A stretch of DNA of 64,000 nt, taken from positions 186,001 to 250,000 of the forward strand of contig JADJWX010000007.1 in assembly GCA_016716135.1 (NCBI GenBank). The letters are read 5' to 3'. Numbering within the stretch: the first letter of the stretch is position 1; the number at the start of each line of letters is the position of its first letter. The DNA comes from Lewinellaceae bacterium (lineage in GTDB: Bacteria > Bacteroidota > Bacteroidia > Chitinophagales > Saprospiraceae). The notes under the pieces are model-generated. The model did not search any database and was not told the DNA's origin. It saw only the letters and a list, made by a program, of their open reading frames with translations. Made by a program: the position numbers and the translations under genes. This document shows, piece after piece, positions 20,094 through 30,365 of the stretch.

Positions 20094-20160
20094 CGGGCGC
20101 AAATTAGCGCCTCTGGGTAAAACACGCAGTCTAAAATCGCCGGACGGCTATTGCACAGTT

Positions 20161-21354
20161 ATGAAGAACAAACTTTTCCAGTTCATCCTGTTGAACCTAC
20201 TCGCATGGAGCGGCTTGCCGGGCCTGTTTGCACAAAACCCTGAACTTCCAGGTCTCGATCCCCTGCCCGATAATCTTGACAGCCTGCCCGAATACACGGT
20301 AAAATCATTTGCCCGCAACCTGGCCAATCAGGCACTCGACATACAGGCGGTTTTTGACCGGCAAGCCGGCCGCACTACCCTGGAACGCGAAGTGCTTGAA
20401 GCCCAAATGGCCGCCTCCAAAGCCGACACCCTGGCAACGAAGGAAGAACGCGAGGCCATTGCCAAAGCGCTGAAAGCCGCTAAAAGCGCCGAAAAAAATG
20501 CCCTGAAACAACAAAAAAAAGCAATAAAACCCGTCGAACTGGTGCTTGAAGTTGCTGAACTGGACTCCGCCGATTTGCGGAAAAATTTGCCGAAGGCGTA
20601 TAAAAAACTGGCCGCGCTGTTGCCGGAACCGGAGCAAGCCGCCGAAACACCCATTGCCGATGTGATTGGCGTGCCGGCTGCCGACCCTGAAATTGTGGTT
20701 GTTGAAACAGCAGAGATGCCGGATTCGACCTTGCAGGAAACCGGCCTGGAAATGCCCGAACAAACGCAGTCGAAAAAACAAAAAAAACAACGCGCCAGCC
20801 GCCCCACGATCAAAACCTACGACCCGGCCGCCGATGTGATGCGCAATCCCCCACCCCGCCCCTGCGTACTCACGCTCGATACCCGCGACGCCTTTTCCGG
20901 CGAACTGCGGCGCGAAACGGGTCAGGAGGAAATTTTTCGTTTCACCAATCCTTCGCTTAAAACTTATTTCACAGACCGCGATCACATAATTTGCCGTGCG
21001 TCGCTGGCCTCCAACAGCGGCACCTACCTGCTGCAGCTACAATTTACCATCAACGATGTAAACGCACAGCGCGCCTTCGGCAACCTGCCGCGCAACGGCG
21101 TGGCCATCCTCCGGCTGTTCGACGGCGAAACCTACACCCTGTACAACCTGCGCGCCGACGAGGGCAAAGCCAGCGAAGACAAAAAGCAGTTTACATTCAC
21201 CGGCCAGTACGTGGTGGATCCGGGCATGCTGAAAAAACTCCGGAAAACCTTGCTCGACAAAATCCGCATCGCCTGGAGTACCGGCTACGAGGATTACGAT
21301 GTGCACAATGTCGACTTCCTGCAGCGTCACATGGATTGCTTACAAAAAGACTAA
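20161..21354 (+). CDS. Secreted protein of unknown function, coupled to murB
   Basis: The product is 397 aa with a clear signal peptide (MKNKLFQFILLNLLAWSGLP, cleavage after LFAQ). Residues about 75-125 are Ala/Lys/Glu-rich and likely helical. A low-complexity acidic/polar linker (about 155-225) ends in a KKQKKQR basic patch. The C-terminal 160 residues are more globular (VLTLDTRDAFSGELR, TFTGQYVVDPGMLKKLRKTL). I do not recognise a family. Its TAA overlaps the murB ATG (TAATG at 21352-21356), so the two are probably translationally coupled. A cell-envelope role is a guess from location only. Confidence 0.75.
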   Translation: MKNKLFQFILLNLLAWSGLPGLFAQNPELPGLDPLPDNLDSLPEYTVKSFARNLANQALDIQAVFDRQAGRTTLEREVLEAQMAASKADTLATKEEREAIAKALKAAKSAEKNALKQQKKAIKPVELVLEVAELDSADLRKNLPKAYKKLAALLPEPEQAAETPIADVIGVPAADPEIVVVETAEMPDSTLQETGLEMPEQTQSKKQKKQRASRPTIKTYDPAADVMRNPPPRPCVLTLDTRDAFSGELRRETGQEEIFRFTNPSLKTYFTDRDHIICRASLASNSGTYLLQLQFTINDVNAQRAFGNLPRNGVAILRLFDGETYTLYNLRADEGKASEDKKQFTFTGQYVVDPGMLKKLRKTLLDKIRIAWSTGYEDYDVHNVDFLQRHMDCLQKD

Positions 21355-22382
21355 TGCCGGACCCGAAGCAGATATTGATCCGCAAAAACTGCCCCCTTGG
21401 GCCGTACAACACCTTTGGCATTGCTGCGCATGCCGCCCGGTTCACCGACGTCTATTCCACCGACGAACTCCGCGCCGCACTCAAGGTGCAAACGCAACCG
21501 TTGCTGATCCTGGGGGGCGGCAGTAATATTTTGTTTACCCGCGACTGGCCCGGCATGGTCATCCGCAACTGTATACCGGGCATGGCGGTAGTCCGGCAGT
21601 TTAAAAACCGGCTGTGGGTGCGTGTTGGCGGCGGTGTGGTTTGGCACGACTTTGTGCTGTGGGCAGTCGGCAAGGGTTACGGCGGTATCGAAAACCTCAG
21701 CCTGATCCCGGGCTCGGTAGGCGCCGCGCCGGTGCAAAACATCGGGGCCTATGGCGTTGAGTTGAAAGATGTGTTTGTCGAACTGGAAGCTATCGAACTT
21801 GCCACCGGCAAACGTTTCCGTTTCAGCCGCCCCGATTGCCGTTTCGGCTACCGCGACAGTATTTTCAAAGGGCCGGAAAAAGGCCGGTTTTGCATCACCT
21901 CGGTCACGTTTTCCCTGACAAAACAACAGCACCGCCTGAATACCCGCTACGGCGATATCGCCAAAACGCTGGAGGCTATGGGCATTCACAAACCGGCTAT
22001 TGCCGACATCAGCGCTGCCGTGATCCGTATCCGGTCGTCCAAACTCCCCGACCCGGCGCAGCTCGGCAACTGCGGCAGTTTTTTTAAAAACCCGGAAGTG
22101 GCGCGTACCGTTTTGGAAAAAATCCAAACGGTTGAACCGGAGGTACCGCACTACAATTTACCGGACGGCCGGGTAAAAATTCCGGCAGGCTGGCTGATCC
22201 AGCAATGCGGCTGGAAGGGAAAACGCGTGGGAAATACCGGTTGTTATGAAAAGCAAGCCCTGGTGCTGGTCAACTATGGCGGCGCCACTGGCGCGGAGGT
22301 TAAAAACCTGGCATTTGCCATTATTGATTCTGTAGAAAAAAAGTTTGGGATTCGGCTGGAGCCGGAAGTTAATATGCTTTGA
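21354..22382 (+). CDS. murB: UDP-N-acetylenolpyruvoylglucosamine reductase
   Basis: The product is 342 aa from ATG 21354, the length of type I MurB. The FAD-binding PCMH region carries LILGGGSNILFTRDWPG and LSLIPGSVGAAPVQNIGAYG. The substrate-binding domain has RFGYRDSIFK, and the catalytic serine motif GNCGSFFKNP places Ser242 as proton donor. The enzyme reduces enolpyruvyl-UDP-GlcNAc to UDP-MurNAc with NADPH in the cytoplasm, the second committed step of peptidoglycan synthesis. The start codon overlaps the stop of the upstream secreted protein gene. A perfect inverted repeat follows 7 nt after the stop. Confidence 0.96.
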   Translation: MPDPKQILIRKNCPLGPYNTFGIAAHAARFTDVYSTDELRAALKVQTQPLLILGGGSNILFTRDWPGMVIRNCIPGMAVVRQFKNRLWVRVGGGVVWHDFVLWAVGKGYGGIENLSLIPGSVGAAPVQNIGAYGVELKDVFVELEAIELATGKRFRFSRPDCRFGYRDSIFKGPEKGRFCITSVTFSLTKQQHRLNTRYGDIAKTLEAMGIHKPAIADISAAVIRIRSSKLPDPAQLGNCGSFFKNPEVARTVLEKIQTVEPEVPHYNLPDGRVKIPAGWLIQQCGWKGKRVGNTGCYEKQALVLVNYGGATGAEVKNLAFAIIDSVEKKFGIRLEPEVNML

Positions 22383-22389
22383 ATTTTGT

Positions 22390-22467
22390 ACACCACGGAG
22401 GCATGGAGGACACGGAGTTTGTTTTTCAAAAATGGGATTATCCGTGTCCTCCATGCCTCCGTGGTGT
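22390..22467. repeat. Perfect 27-bp inverted repeat, probable terminator (CACGGAGG family)
   Basis: The arm 22390-22416 (ACACCACGGAGGCATGGAGG, then ACACGGA) is exactly complementary to 22441-22467 across a 24-nt loop, and TAATTAAAAAA follows. It starts 7 nt after the murB stop. The same arm sequence recurs as the outer arm of the composite element at 63386-63796. The rest of the 22383-22738 gap holds no gene that I can support. Confidence 0.85.
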
Positions 22468-22572
22468 AATTAAAAAAGCCATCCCGTCTTTCCGACAGAA
22501 TGGCACAACATAACCATGAAAACAATTAACCAATCAAATGCTAAGCTCTTTATGGTATTTGTTTTCAAAAAA

Positions 22573-22608
22573 CCGTGCCAAAACGGGCTCAGCCCACGGG
22601 CTTTAATG
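22573..22608. repeat. GC-rich short palindromic element
   Basis: CCGTGCCAAAACGGGCTCAG is followed by CCCACGGGCTTTAATG; GGGCT pairs with AGCCC, and outer CCGTG with CACGG. It lies in the non-coding stretch between murB and the TIR gene. Function is unknown. Confidence 0.4.
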
Positions 22609-22738
22609 TTAAAGCGCCTGAAAATGTCTCCGGCTTGTCTGTAAGAATTTTGTTATTCGTTGCGACGTGCTATTGAGGAGGCAACATACCAAATAGAACT
22701 ACCGCGTATCGCGAAGAAAAAATCAACCGTGACACGCA

Positions 22739-23521
22739 TCACTCCACCACACGCACCCGGCGCCCCACCGTGTCGTCCGGCGGCGGAAGTGGCACATCGA
22801 CCGGTTCCCGCACCGGATTTTCCCGCAGGTAGCGTTCGGGCGGCGGCTGGTAGGGCATCGATTCCGGCGTATACATAAAATACATCCGGGGCGCGCAGCC
22901 TTCGAAATACCAGCCGGTAACCAGGTATAAGATGACAAATAGCAGGGCCACGCTGACCCATCCGGGTATCGGTTTGAGCCCCCGTGCTTCCGCAGCAGGC
23001 TGGGCCGGCCTGGAAAACTCGTCGAGCGGAAGGCCCAGGCGGCGATGTTCTTCCATCCAATTGCGGCGCAGGCTGATCACGATTTCCTCCAGTTGTTCCA
23101 CCAGGGCGAGGTATCCGTTTTCATCCGGCTTGAGCCCGGCCAGGGTTTGCGGCGGCCCCAATGGCGTGTAGGATGCCAGGCCGGAAAATTTTTTCCATTG
23201 TGAAGGAGAAAGCAGGACCGGATAAACCCGGATCAATTCATCGCCAAGTTTCACATGGCGTTCTACAGCCCGCGGTATTTCTTCCTGTTCGATGTGCGCG
23301 GCACTCAGTGAATGGTATGACGTGAGGAACAAATAAATATGCGATTCTTCCAGGTTGTCGAGCATGGCGTCCCACTGGTAGGGCAAAACAGCGCCGGGCA
23401 GGGGAATGGGGTTGTGCCAGATGCGCAAAAAATACTTTTGCTTCAAGGGTTGCAACCACTTGAGCAGGGTGTCCAGGTATGGCCTGTCGGCCGGTGCATA
23501 TGAAATATAAATACGCAGCAT
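22739..23521 (-). CDS. TIR-domain protein with one transmembrane helix
   Basis: The product is 260 aa from ATG 23521. Residues 1-135 form a TIR-like fold: strand A with the Box1-like MLRIYISYAPADRPYLDTLL, a central strand SHIYLFLTSYHSLSAA, then HIEQEEIPRAV. The Glu residues in HIEQEE sit where bacterial NADase TIR domains place the catalytic Glu, although the usual W/C residue is not present. A linker (about 150-190) leads to one membrane helix (about 192-212; WVSVALLFVILYLVTGWYF) and a proline-rich tail (YQPPPERYLRENPVREP). No signal peptide is seen, so the TIR part should be cytoplasmic. It diverges from the cbb3 operon across 156 nt. A signalling or NAD-degrading role is inferred; no defence partner gene is adjacent. 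Confidence 0.75.
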   Translation of the reverse strand: MLRIYISYAPADRPYLDTLLKWLQPLKQKYFLRIWHNPIPLPGAVLPYQWDAMLDNLEESHIYLFLTSYHSLSAAHIEQEEIPRAVERHVKLGDELIRVYPVLLSPSQWKKFSGLASYTPLGPPQTLAGLKPDENGYLALVEQLEEIVISLRRNWMEEHRRLGLPLDEFSRPAQPAAEARGLKPIPGWVSVALLFVILYLVTGWYFEGCAPRMYFMYTPESMPYQPPPERYLRENPVREPVDVPLPPPDDTVGRRVRVVE

Positions 23522-23589
23522 AAGCCGGTAAAATCGGGCTACAAACTAAGCTAAAAATCCGGAGAACGGAAAGTTGTCCGTGTTTCAGT

Positions 23590-23624
23590 TTGACTAACAT
23601 CAGCTCCCCGTCTGACAAATGTCA
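23590..23624 (+). promoter_or_regulatory. Possible Crp/Fnr-type operator region upstream of the cbb3 operon
   Basis: Two dyads lie 54-88 nt before ccoS. TTGAC-TAAC-ATCAG (23590-23603) is an imperfect match to the Fnr box TTGAT-N4-ATCAA. TGACAAATGTCA (23613-23624) has perfect 5-bp arms. cbb3 operons are commonly controlled by Crp/Fnr-family oxygen or NO sensors, which makes the site plausible but unproven. It could equally serve the divergent TIR gene. Confidence 0.3.
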
Positions 23625-23677
23625 TCAACCGCAGCTGCCAGATGGCCCGACCTTGCGCCCGGTTTTTAACAACAACT

Positions 23678-23860
23678 ATGGAAATCATTTTTCTCCTCAT
23701 TCTTATCAGCCTTCTGGTGGCCGCCGGTTTTCTGCTGGCCTATTTGTGGGCTGCCAAATCCGGTCAGTTTGACGACGATTACACACCTTCCGTACGAATG
23801 CTCTTCGACAACGAACTCGTTGAACCGGAGGCCGGCACTGAAGAGCAAACATCAAAATAA
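23678..23860 (+). CDS. ccoS: cbb3-type cytochrome oxidase assembly protein CcoS
   Basis: The product is 60 aa from ATG 23678. It has one N-terminal membrane helix (MEIIFLLILISLLVAAGFLL) followed by the family motif YLWAAKSGQFDDDYTPSVRM. CcoS is needed for cofactor (heme b/CuB) insertion into CcoN. It is the first gene of the cbb3 operon, 30 nt before ccoNO. The copper ATPase gene ccoI, which often precedes ccoS in this phylum, is not present in the window. Confidence 0.92.
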   Translation: MEIIFLLILISLLVAAGFLLAYLWAAKSGQFDDDYTPSVRMLFDNELVEPEAGTEEQTSK

Positions 23861-23890
23861 TACAAACCTGCAACGCTGTACGAACAACTT

Positions 23891-26023
<2,133 letters not shown>

Positions 26024-26183
26024 GGACGATTTTGGATTTTGGATTTACGAATTACGATTGGTTCACCTTTCTGTGTTATATATCGAATACACTTTGTGAA
26101 AATTAATAAATGGGCAAGGAACAATCCACCCCGAAAAAGGTGCACCAATCGTAATTCGTAAATCCAAAATCGTAAATCGTCCC
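26024..26183. repeat. Heptad-arm palindromic element, copy 2 (inside the cbb3 operon)
   Basis: The left arm (26024-26070) is a run of 7-nt units GATTTTG, GATTTTG, GATTTAC, GAATTAC, ending GATTGGTTCACCTTT. The right arm (26134-26183) mirrors it, starting AAAAAGGTGCACCAATCG. The loop is about 63 nt with the core GAAAATTAATAAATGGGCAA. It begins directly after the ccoNO stop codon and lies upstream of ccoQ, so it sits within an apparent operon rather than between convergent genes. The inner boundary and loop match copies at 17744 and 31958, while the arm heptads differ. Confidence 0.85.
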
Positions 26184-26219
26184 AAAAGGTACACTATCAC
26201 GCAAATACAAAATCACGCC

Positions 26220-26378
26220 ATGTATAAATATCTCCTGCAATCTGTCGAAGGAATTCAGTGGTTCGGAATCACTGCCCTGCTGATTTTTTTCGGCACCTTC
26301 TGCTTTGCCCTGATCCGCCTATTTTTTAGTAAAAACAGCCAGCTGGATGAAATTGCCCGCTTGCCGCTGGAAGACTAA
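26220..26378 (+). CDS. ccoQ: Small CcoQ-like cbb3 oxidase subunit
   Basis: The product is 52 aa, ATG 26220 to TAA 26378 (MYKYLLQSVEGIQWFGITAL). It has a single membrane helix (about 15-35) and a short charged tail ending IARLPLED, the typical size and build of CcoQ/FixQ. CcoQ stabilises CcoP in the complex. Identification rests on size, topology and position between ccoNO and ccoP, since CcoQ sequences are poorly conserved. Confidence 0.8.
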   Translation: MYKYLLQSVEGIQWFGITALLIFFGTFCFALIRLFFSKNSQLDEIARLPLED

Positions 26379-26411
26379 GTAACACCTAAGCACATTAAAT
26401 CTTTTTGAACA

Positions 26412-27359
26412 ATGAAATTCGCCAAATACTTTTTCATTTTTCTCCTGTTGAGCCTGTCCAGCGCTGTGTGGGGGCAATCGGTTGAAGCACAGGCCGGCCA
26501 GGGCGCCGACGAATTGCTTCCCAATATTATGTTGTATGTGTTGGGCATTGCAGCGGCGGTGCTGTTCATTGTGGCCATGATCTTTGTGGTAAAAGTGAAT
26601 CAGTTCCTGTATAAGCGGGTGCTGGACCTTGAAGCGGGCAAATCGGGCGTGCAACTGCCGCAGGAAGCCGAAGCCCGGCAGGTGGAAGCCGACAGCTTCC
26701 TGACCAGCCTGCGCAAAAAATACTGGGAAGATGCTGTGCCCATCGAACGCGAACATGAAATCCTTTCGCACCACGACTTTGACGGCATCCGCGAACTGGA
26801 CAACAGTTTGCCTCCCTGGTGGCTCAATCTTTTTATCCTCACGGTGATCTGGGCGGGATTGTACATGTACTACTACCACTGGGGCGGCAACGGCCCCTCA
26901 TCGGCCCAGGAATATGAAATTGCCGTGGAGCGCGCCGAAAAAGAACAGGCAATTGCCCTGGCCGGTATGGGCCAGCAAGTGGATGAGTCCAACGTGGAGG
27001 TGCTCACGGAAAGTGCTGATTTGTCCGAAGGCGAGCTGATCTTCAAAAATTTATGCGCAGCCTGCCACGGCCAGTCCGGGGAAGGCACCGTAGGGCCGAA
27101 CATGACCGATGAATACTGGCTGCATGGCGGCGGCATCAAAAATATTTTTAAAACGGTCAAATATGGCGTTCCGGAAAAAGGCATGATCTCCTGGCAATCC
27201 CAACTCACCCCGAAGGATATCCAGAAAGTCTCCTCGTACATCCTGACCCTGCAGGGTACCAACCCGCCCAATGGAAAAGATCCGCAAGGTGAAATTTGGG
27301 TAGAACCCGTTGCCGCAGACTCCACAGCAGCCCCGGAAGCCGCACCTGAAATCCAATAA
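26412..27359 (+). CDS. ccoP: cbb3-type cytochrome c oxidase subunit III (CcoP)
   Basis: The product is 315 aa. A hydrophobic signal/anchor (MKFAKYFFIFLLLSLSSAVW) and a second helix (about 38-60) precede the conserved N-terminal CcoP segment HDFDGIRELDNSLPPWWLNL and another membrane helix (about 138-158). The C-terminal domain (about 200-298) binds a single heme c (NLCAACHGQSGEGTVGPNM; Met ligand likely in EKGMISWQ). Bacteroidota CcoP often has one heme c rather than the two of proteobacterial CcoP. It passes electrons to the CcoNO core. A stable hairpin follows before ccoG. Confidence 0.95.
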   Translation: MKFAKYFFIFLLLSLSSAVWGQSVEAQAGQGADELLPNIMLYVLGIAAAVLFIVAMIFVVKVNQFLYKRVLDLEAGKSGVQLPQEAEARQVEADSFLTSLRKKYWEDAVPIEREHEILSHHDFDGIRELDNSLPPWWLNLFILTVIWAGLYMYYYHWGGNGPSSAQEYEIAVERAEKEQAIALAGMGQQVDESNVEVLTESADLSEGELIFKNLCAACHGQSGEGTVGPNMTDEYWLHGGGIKNIFKTVKYGVPEKGMISWQSQLTPKDIQKVSSYILTLQGTNPPNGKDPQGEIWVEPVAADSTAAPEAAPEIQ

Positions 27360-27390
27360 GACGCTGAAGTTTAAACCACATTTCATTTAA

Positions 27391-27429
27391 AGCGCCCGGG
27401 GAAAGCAAGCATGATGTTCCCCGGGTGCT
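27391..27429 (+). other. Intercistronic hairpin between ccoP and ccoG
   Basis: AGCGCCCGGGGA (27391-27402) pairs with TCCCCGGGTGCT (27418-27429), a 12-bp GC-rich stem with G:U pairs and a 15-nt loop. No T-tract follows, so an RNA-processing or stabilising element, or partial attenuation between oxidase and assembly genes, is more likely than a full terminator. Confidence 0.55.
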
Positions 27430-27455
27430 GCTTCTAAATCAAAGAACCGCCGGCC

Positions 27456-28973
27456 ATGCGCGACGACGATCAATATAACTGGGACAATATCATCGAGGAC
27501 ACCGAGGAGTACCGCGATCAAATCGCAACGGTTGACCACGAGGGTAAGCGGATTTGGATTTATCCCAAAAAGCCGCAAGGGCGCTATTACAATGCCCGTA
27601 CCTGGGTAAGCCTTGTTTTTTTGGCCGTTTTTCTGATCATGCCGTTTATCAAGGTAAACGGCGAACAGTTTTTGCTCCTGAATATTCTGGAGCGCAAGTT
27701 TGTCTTGTTCGGCCTGCTGTTTACACCACAGGATTTCCACTTGTTTGTCCTGGCCACGCTGACATTTATTGTCTTTATCATTCTTTTTACCGTCGTGTAC
27801 GGGCGCCTGTTCTGTGGCTGGGTGTGCCCGCAAACGGTTTTTTTGGAAATGTATTTCCGGAAAATCGAATACTGGATCGAAGGCGATGCCAATGCGCAGC
27901 GCAGGCTGGATAATGCCCCCTGGACCTCCGAAAAAATCCGGAAAAAAGCCCTCAAGCACAGTATCTTCTTTGCAATCGCCGTGGTGGTGGCCAATTATTT
28001 CCTGGCCTATATCATCGGCATGGATACTGTGCTCCAGATTATCCGGGAACCCATGTCGGAGCACTTGGGCGGCTTTGTGGCGATGCTACTATTTTCCGGC
28101 GTTTTTTACCTGGTATTTTCCCGCCTGCGGGAGCAGGTCTGTACCACAATCTGTCCGTACGGACGTCTGCAAGACGTTTTGCTGGTAAAAGAATCGATCG
28201 TGGTGGCCTACGACTATGTGCGCGGAGAACCGCGCGGAAAGTTGCGCAAGCAAAAAACAGAGGAGGCGCCAACCAACCCTGTTGCCCAAATCCAAACTGC
28301 CGTAGGCCAGGCAGCTGCGAAGTCCGAAACTGCCGGAGAAACCACGAAACTTGGCGATTGCATCGACTGCAAACTCTGCATTGCCGTTTGCCCTACCGGC
28401 ATCGACATCCGGAACGGCACCCAACTCGAATGCGTTAATTGTACTGCCTGCATGGATGCCTGCGATGCCGTGATGGACAAAATTGGCCGGCCACGCGACC
28501 TGATCCGATACGATTCCATGACCGGTATAAAAAGCGGCAAACGGAAAATCTTTACACCCAGGGTACTGGCCTACACCGGCGTGCTGATCGCGCTGGTGGT
28601 CGTCGATGCCATTCTGATCGCCAACCGGGGTATCGTCGAAACAATTATTCTGCGCTCCCCTGGCCAGACCTACCAGCAAAAAGACGAGACACACCTCACA
28701 AACCTCTACACGTTCACGATAATCAATAAATCCACGGAAAACCTCCCGGTCCAACTGCGCCTCGTGTCGCCCGAGGGTAAACTACAAGTGGTTGGCCAGG
28801 CGCCCGGTATGCTCGAAAAAGGAGCAAAAAAACAAGGCGCTTTTTTTGTAGAACTTGAAAAAGACGATCTCACCGGCAGAAAAACATCGGTGGTGATAGA
28901 AATTCTGTCCGACGGAAAAAAAATCGATGAAGTGGAAACCAGTTTCCTGGGACCAGGAAAACGCAACCGTTGA
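27456..28973 (+). CDS. ccoG: Cytochrome c oxidase accessory protein CcoG (4Fe-4S, RdxA/FixG family)
   Basis: The product is 505 aa. Membrane helices occur in the first 260 residues (TWVSLVFLAVFLIMPFIKV; LFVLATLTFIVFIILFTVVY). The FixG signature GRLFCGWVCPQTVFLEMYFR is present. Two ferredoxin-type cysteine clusters lie at about residues 305-340 (CIDCKLCIAVCPTGIDI and CVNCTACMDACDAVM), followed by RPRDLIRYDSMTG, a final membrane helix, and a C-terminal Ig-like domain. CcoG acts as a cupric reductase supplying Cu(I) for cbb3 assembly. Its position between ccoP and fixH is standard. Confidence 0.96.
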   Translation: MRDDDQYNWDNIIEDTEEYRDQIATVDHEGKRIWIYPKKPQGRYYNARTWVSLVFLAVFLIMPFIKVNGEQFLLLNILERKFVLFGLLFTPQDFHLFVLATLTFIVFIILFTVVYGRLFCGWVCPQTVFLEMYFRKIEYWIEGDANAQRRLDNAPWTSEKIRKKALKHSIFFAIAVVVANYFLAYIIGMDTVLQIIREPMSEHLGGFVAMLLFSGVFYLVFSRLREQVCTTICPYGRLQDVLLVKESIVVAYDYVRGEPRGKLRKQKTEEAPTNPVAQIQTAVGQAAAKSETAGETTKLGDCIDCKLCIAVCPTGIDIRNGTQLECVNCTACMDACDAVMDKIGRPRDLIRYDSMTGIKSGKRKIFTPRVLAYTGVLIALVVVDAILIANRGIVETIILRSPGQTYQQKDETHLTNLYTFTIINKSTENLPVQLRLVSPEGKLQVVGQAPGMLEKGAKKQGAFFVELEKDDLTGRKTSVVIEILSDGKKIDEVETSFLGPGKRNR

Positions 28974-29019
28974 CCAGCCGCAAACACTCAAACGTTCAAT
29001 CTCTCAATCACTCAAGAAT

Positions 29020-29469
29020 ATGAAACTCAACTGGGGAACAGGAATCGCATTGGTTTACGGCTTATTCGCCCTGACCATGGTGGCCGTTGTCGTCAAATCC
29101 CGGTCGTACAACCCGGGTTTGGTCGATAAAGACTACTACAAACTGGATCTAAACTACCAGCAACATCTGGCGAAAAAACAAAATGCCGCCCGGCTTAACC
29201 AGGGGCTTCAGGTTCGTTTTGATGCAGCCGGACAGGTGATCCGGCTGGAATTTCCACCCAATTTGGGCACACCCGCCGGTTCGGTCAAATGCTTCCGGTC
29301 TTCGACCGTAAAAGACGACCGGCTACTTAAAATCGAGGCAAACGCGGACGGCCTGATGGAAATACCCACCGGCGAGTTTGCCCCCGGGCTTTGGAACCTG
29401 GAGGTAGACTGGCAGGCGCAGGGCACCGGCTATTTTAACAGCACCCTTGTCACCATAATCCGTGCCTGA
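29020..29469 (+). CDS. ccoH: FixH/CcoH family cbb3 oxidase assembly protein
   Basis: The product is 149 aa from ATG 29020 (MKLNWGTGIALVYGLFALTM). A longer reading to 28927 would overlap ccoG and is unlikely. One N-terminal membrane helix precedes a periplasmic Ig-like beta domain with NPGLVDKDYYKLDLNYQQHL, a FixH hallmark, and ends PGLWNLEVDWQAQGTGYFN. FixH/CcoH associates with the cbb3 complex during assembly. The next gene starts 7 nt downstream. Confidence 0.9.
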   Translation: MKLNWGTGIALVYGLFALTMVAVVVKSRSYNPGLVDKDYYKLDLNYQQHLAKKQNAARLNQGLQVRFDAAGQVIRLEFPPNLGTPAGSVKCFRSSTVKDDRLLKIEANADGLMEIPTGEFAPGLWNLEVDWQAQGTGYFNSTLVTIIRA

Positions 29470-29475
29470 CCGCTC

Positions 29476-30165
29476 GTGCTTTGGACTGCGCTCATATTAG
29501 GCCTGGCCGGCAGCTTGCACTGTGTAGCCATGTGCGGACCGCTCATGCTTGCCATTCCGTTCAGCAGGCAGGAGCGCTGGCGGCTTATCCGCCAGACGCT
29601 CACCTACCAGGCGGGCCGGATCGGGACCTATGCCCTGCTCGGTTTGCTGTTCGGCTTGCTGGGCAAAGGCGTTGCCCTGGCCGGCTTCCAGCAAGCGCTG
29701 TCAATATTTTCGGGATTGTTGATCCTTGCCGCCGCATTTTTCGCCGTGGAATGGGAACGCGCCGCACTGAACATACCCGGCATCCGGGCGATGACCCAGT
29801 GGACGCAACGTACCATCGGCCGGCTTATGCAGCAACATCCCGGCGGCGCGGCGCTGGGTATCGGGATGCTGAACGGCCTGCTGCCCTGCGGGTTGGTGTA
29901 CGCCGCCATTGCCGGAGCGATCAGCACGACCAGCGGTTGGCAGGGCAGTGCATTTATGGCCTTGTTTGGCTTGGGTACGCTGCCGCTCCTGCTTCTGGTG
30001 ATGGGAACCGGCCAGCGATTCAGCCCGGTCTGGCGGAAAAAGTTTCGGCTCGTTCAACCACTCCTCCTCGCCATTGCCGGCATCATGCTGATGTCGCGGG
30101 GCTTGCACCTCGACCTTTCGCTGTTCGAGGCGGCGGTGCCAAAGGCAATACCGGATTGCCATTGA
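29476..30165 (+). CDS. Sulfite exporter TauE/SafE-like (UreH-type) membrane protein of the cbb3 cluster
   Basis: The product is 229 aa, starting at GTG 29476, 7 nt after ccoH. Six or so membrane helices are visible. The N-terminal motif GSLHCVAMCGPLMLAIPF and the mid-protein repeat GMLNGLLPCGLVYAAIAGAI carry conserved Cys residues in the paired-helix pattern of this DsbD/CcdA-related family. Members at the end of cbb3 operons are implicated in copper delivery or heme-copper oxidase maturation. The exact substrate is unknown. A strong terminator follows about 60 nt downstream. Confidence 0.87.
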   Translation: MLWTALILGLAGSLHCVAMCGPLMLAIPFSRQERWRLIRQTLTYQAGRIGTYALLGLLFGLLGKGVALAGFQQALSIFSGLLILAAAFFAVEWERAALNIPGIRAMTQWTQRTIGRLMQQHPGGAALGIGMLNGLLPCGLVYAAIAGAISTTSGWQGSAFMALFGLGTLPLLLLVMGTGQRFSPVWRKKFRLVQPLLLAIAGIMLMSRGLHLDLSLFEAAVPKAIPDCH

Positions 30166-30224
30166 AAATTGGCGAATAAAAAATACCAGGACCCCGGGAT
30201 ACAGAAAAAGGTTTTTGTTTTTGC

Positions 30225-30266
30225 GCCTGCGCAGCTTGTTGAATAAACAATGCGCAGGCTTTTTTG
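30225..30266 (+). terminator. Rho-independent terminator of the cbb3 operon
   Basis: GCCTGCGCA (30225-30233) pairs with TGCGCAGGC (30251-30259), with an inner TTGTT/AACAA pairing, and is followed directly by a T-tract (TTTTTT). It lies 60 nt after the last gene of the operon on the same strand. Confidence 0.8.
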
Positions 30267-30365
30267 TGTTTTTTCGGAAATTTGGGGCCATTGGTCGCAT
30301 TTATTACGCCATCTGCTAAAAGACCCTGTCTTTCGCAAGGCATAACTCAAAACTGTACACGAATA

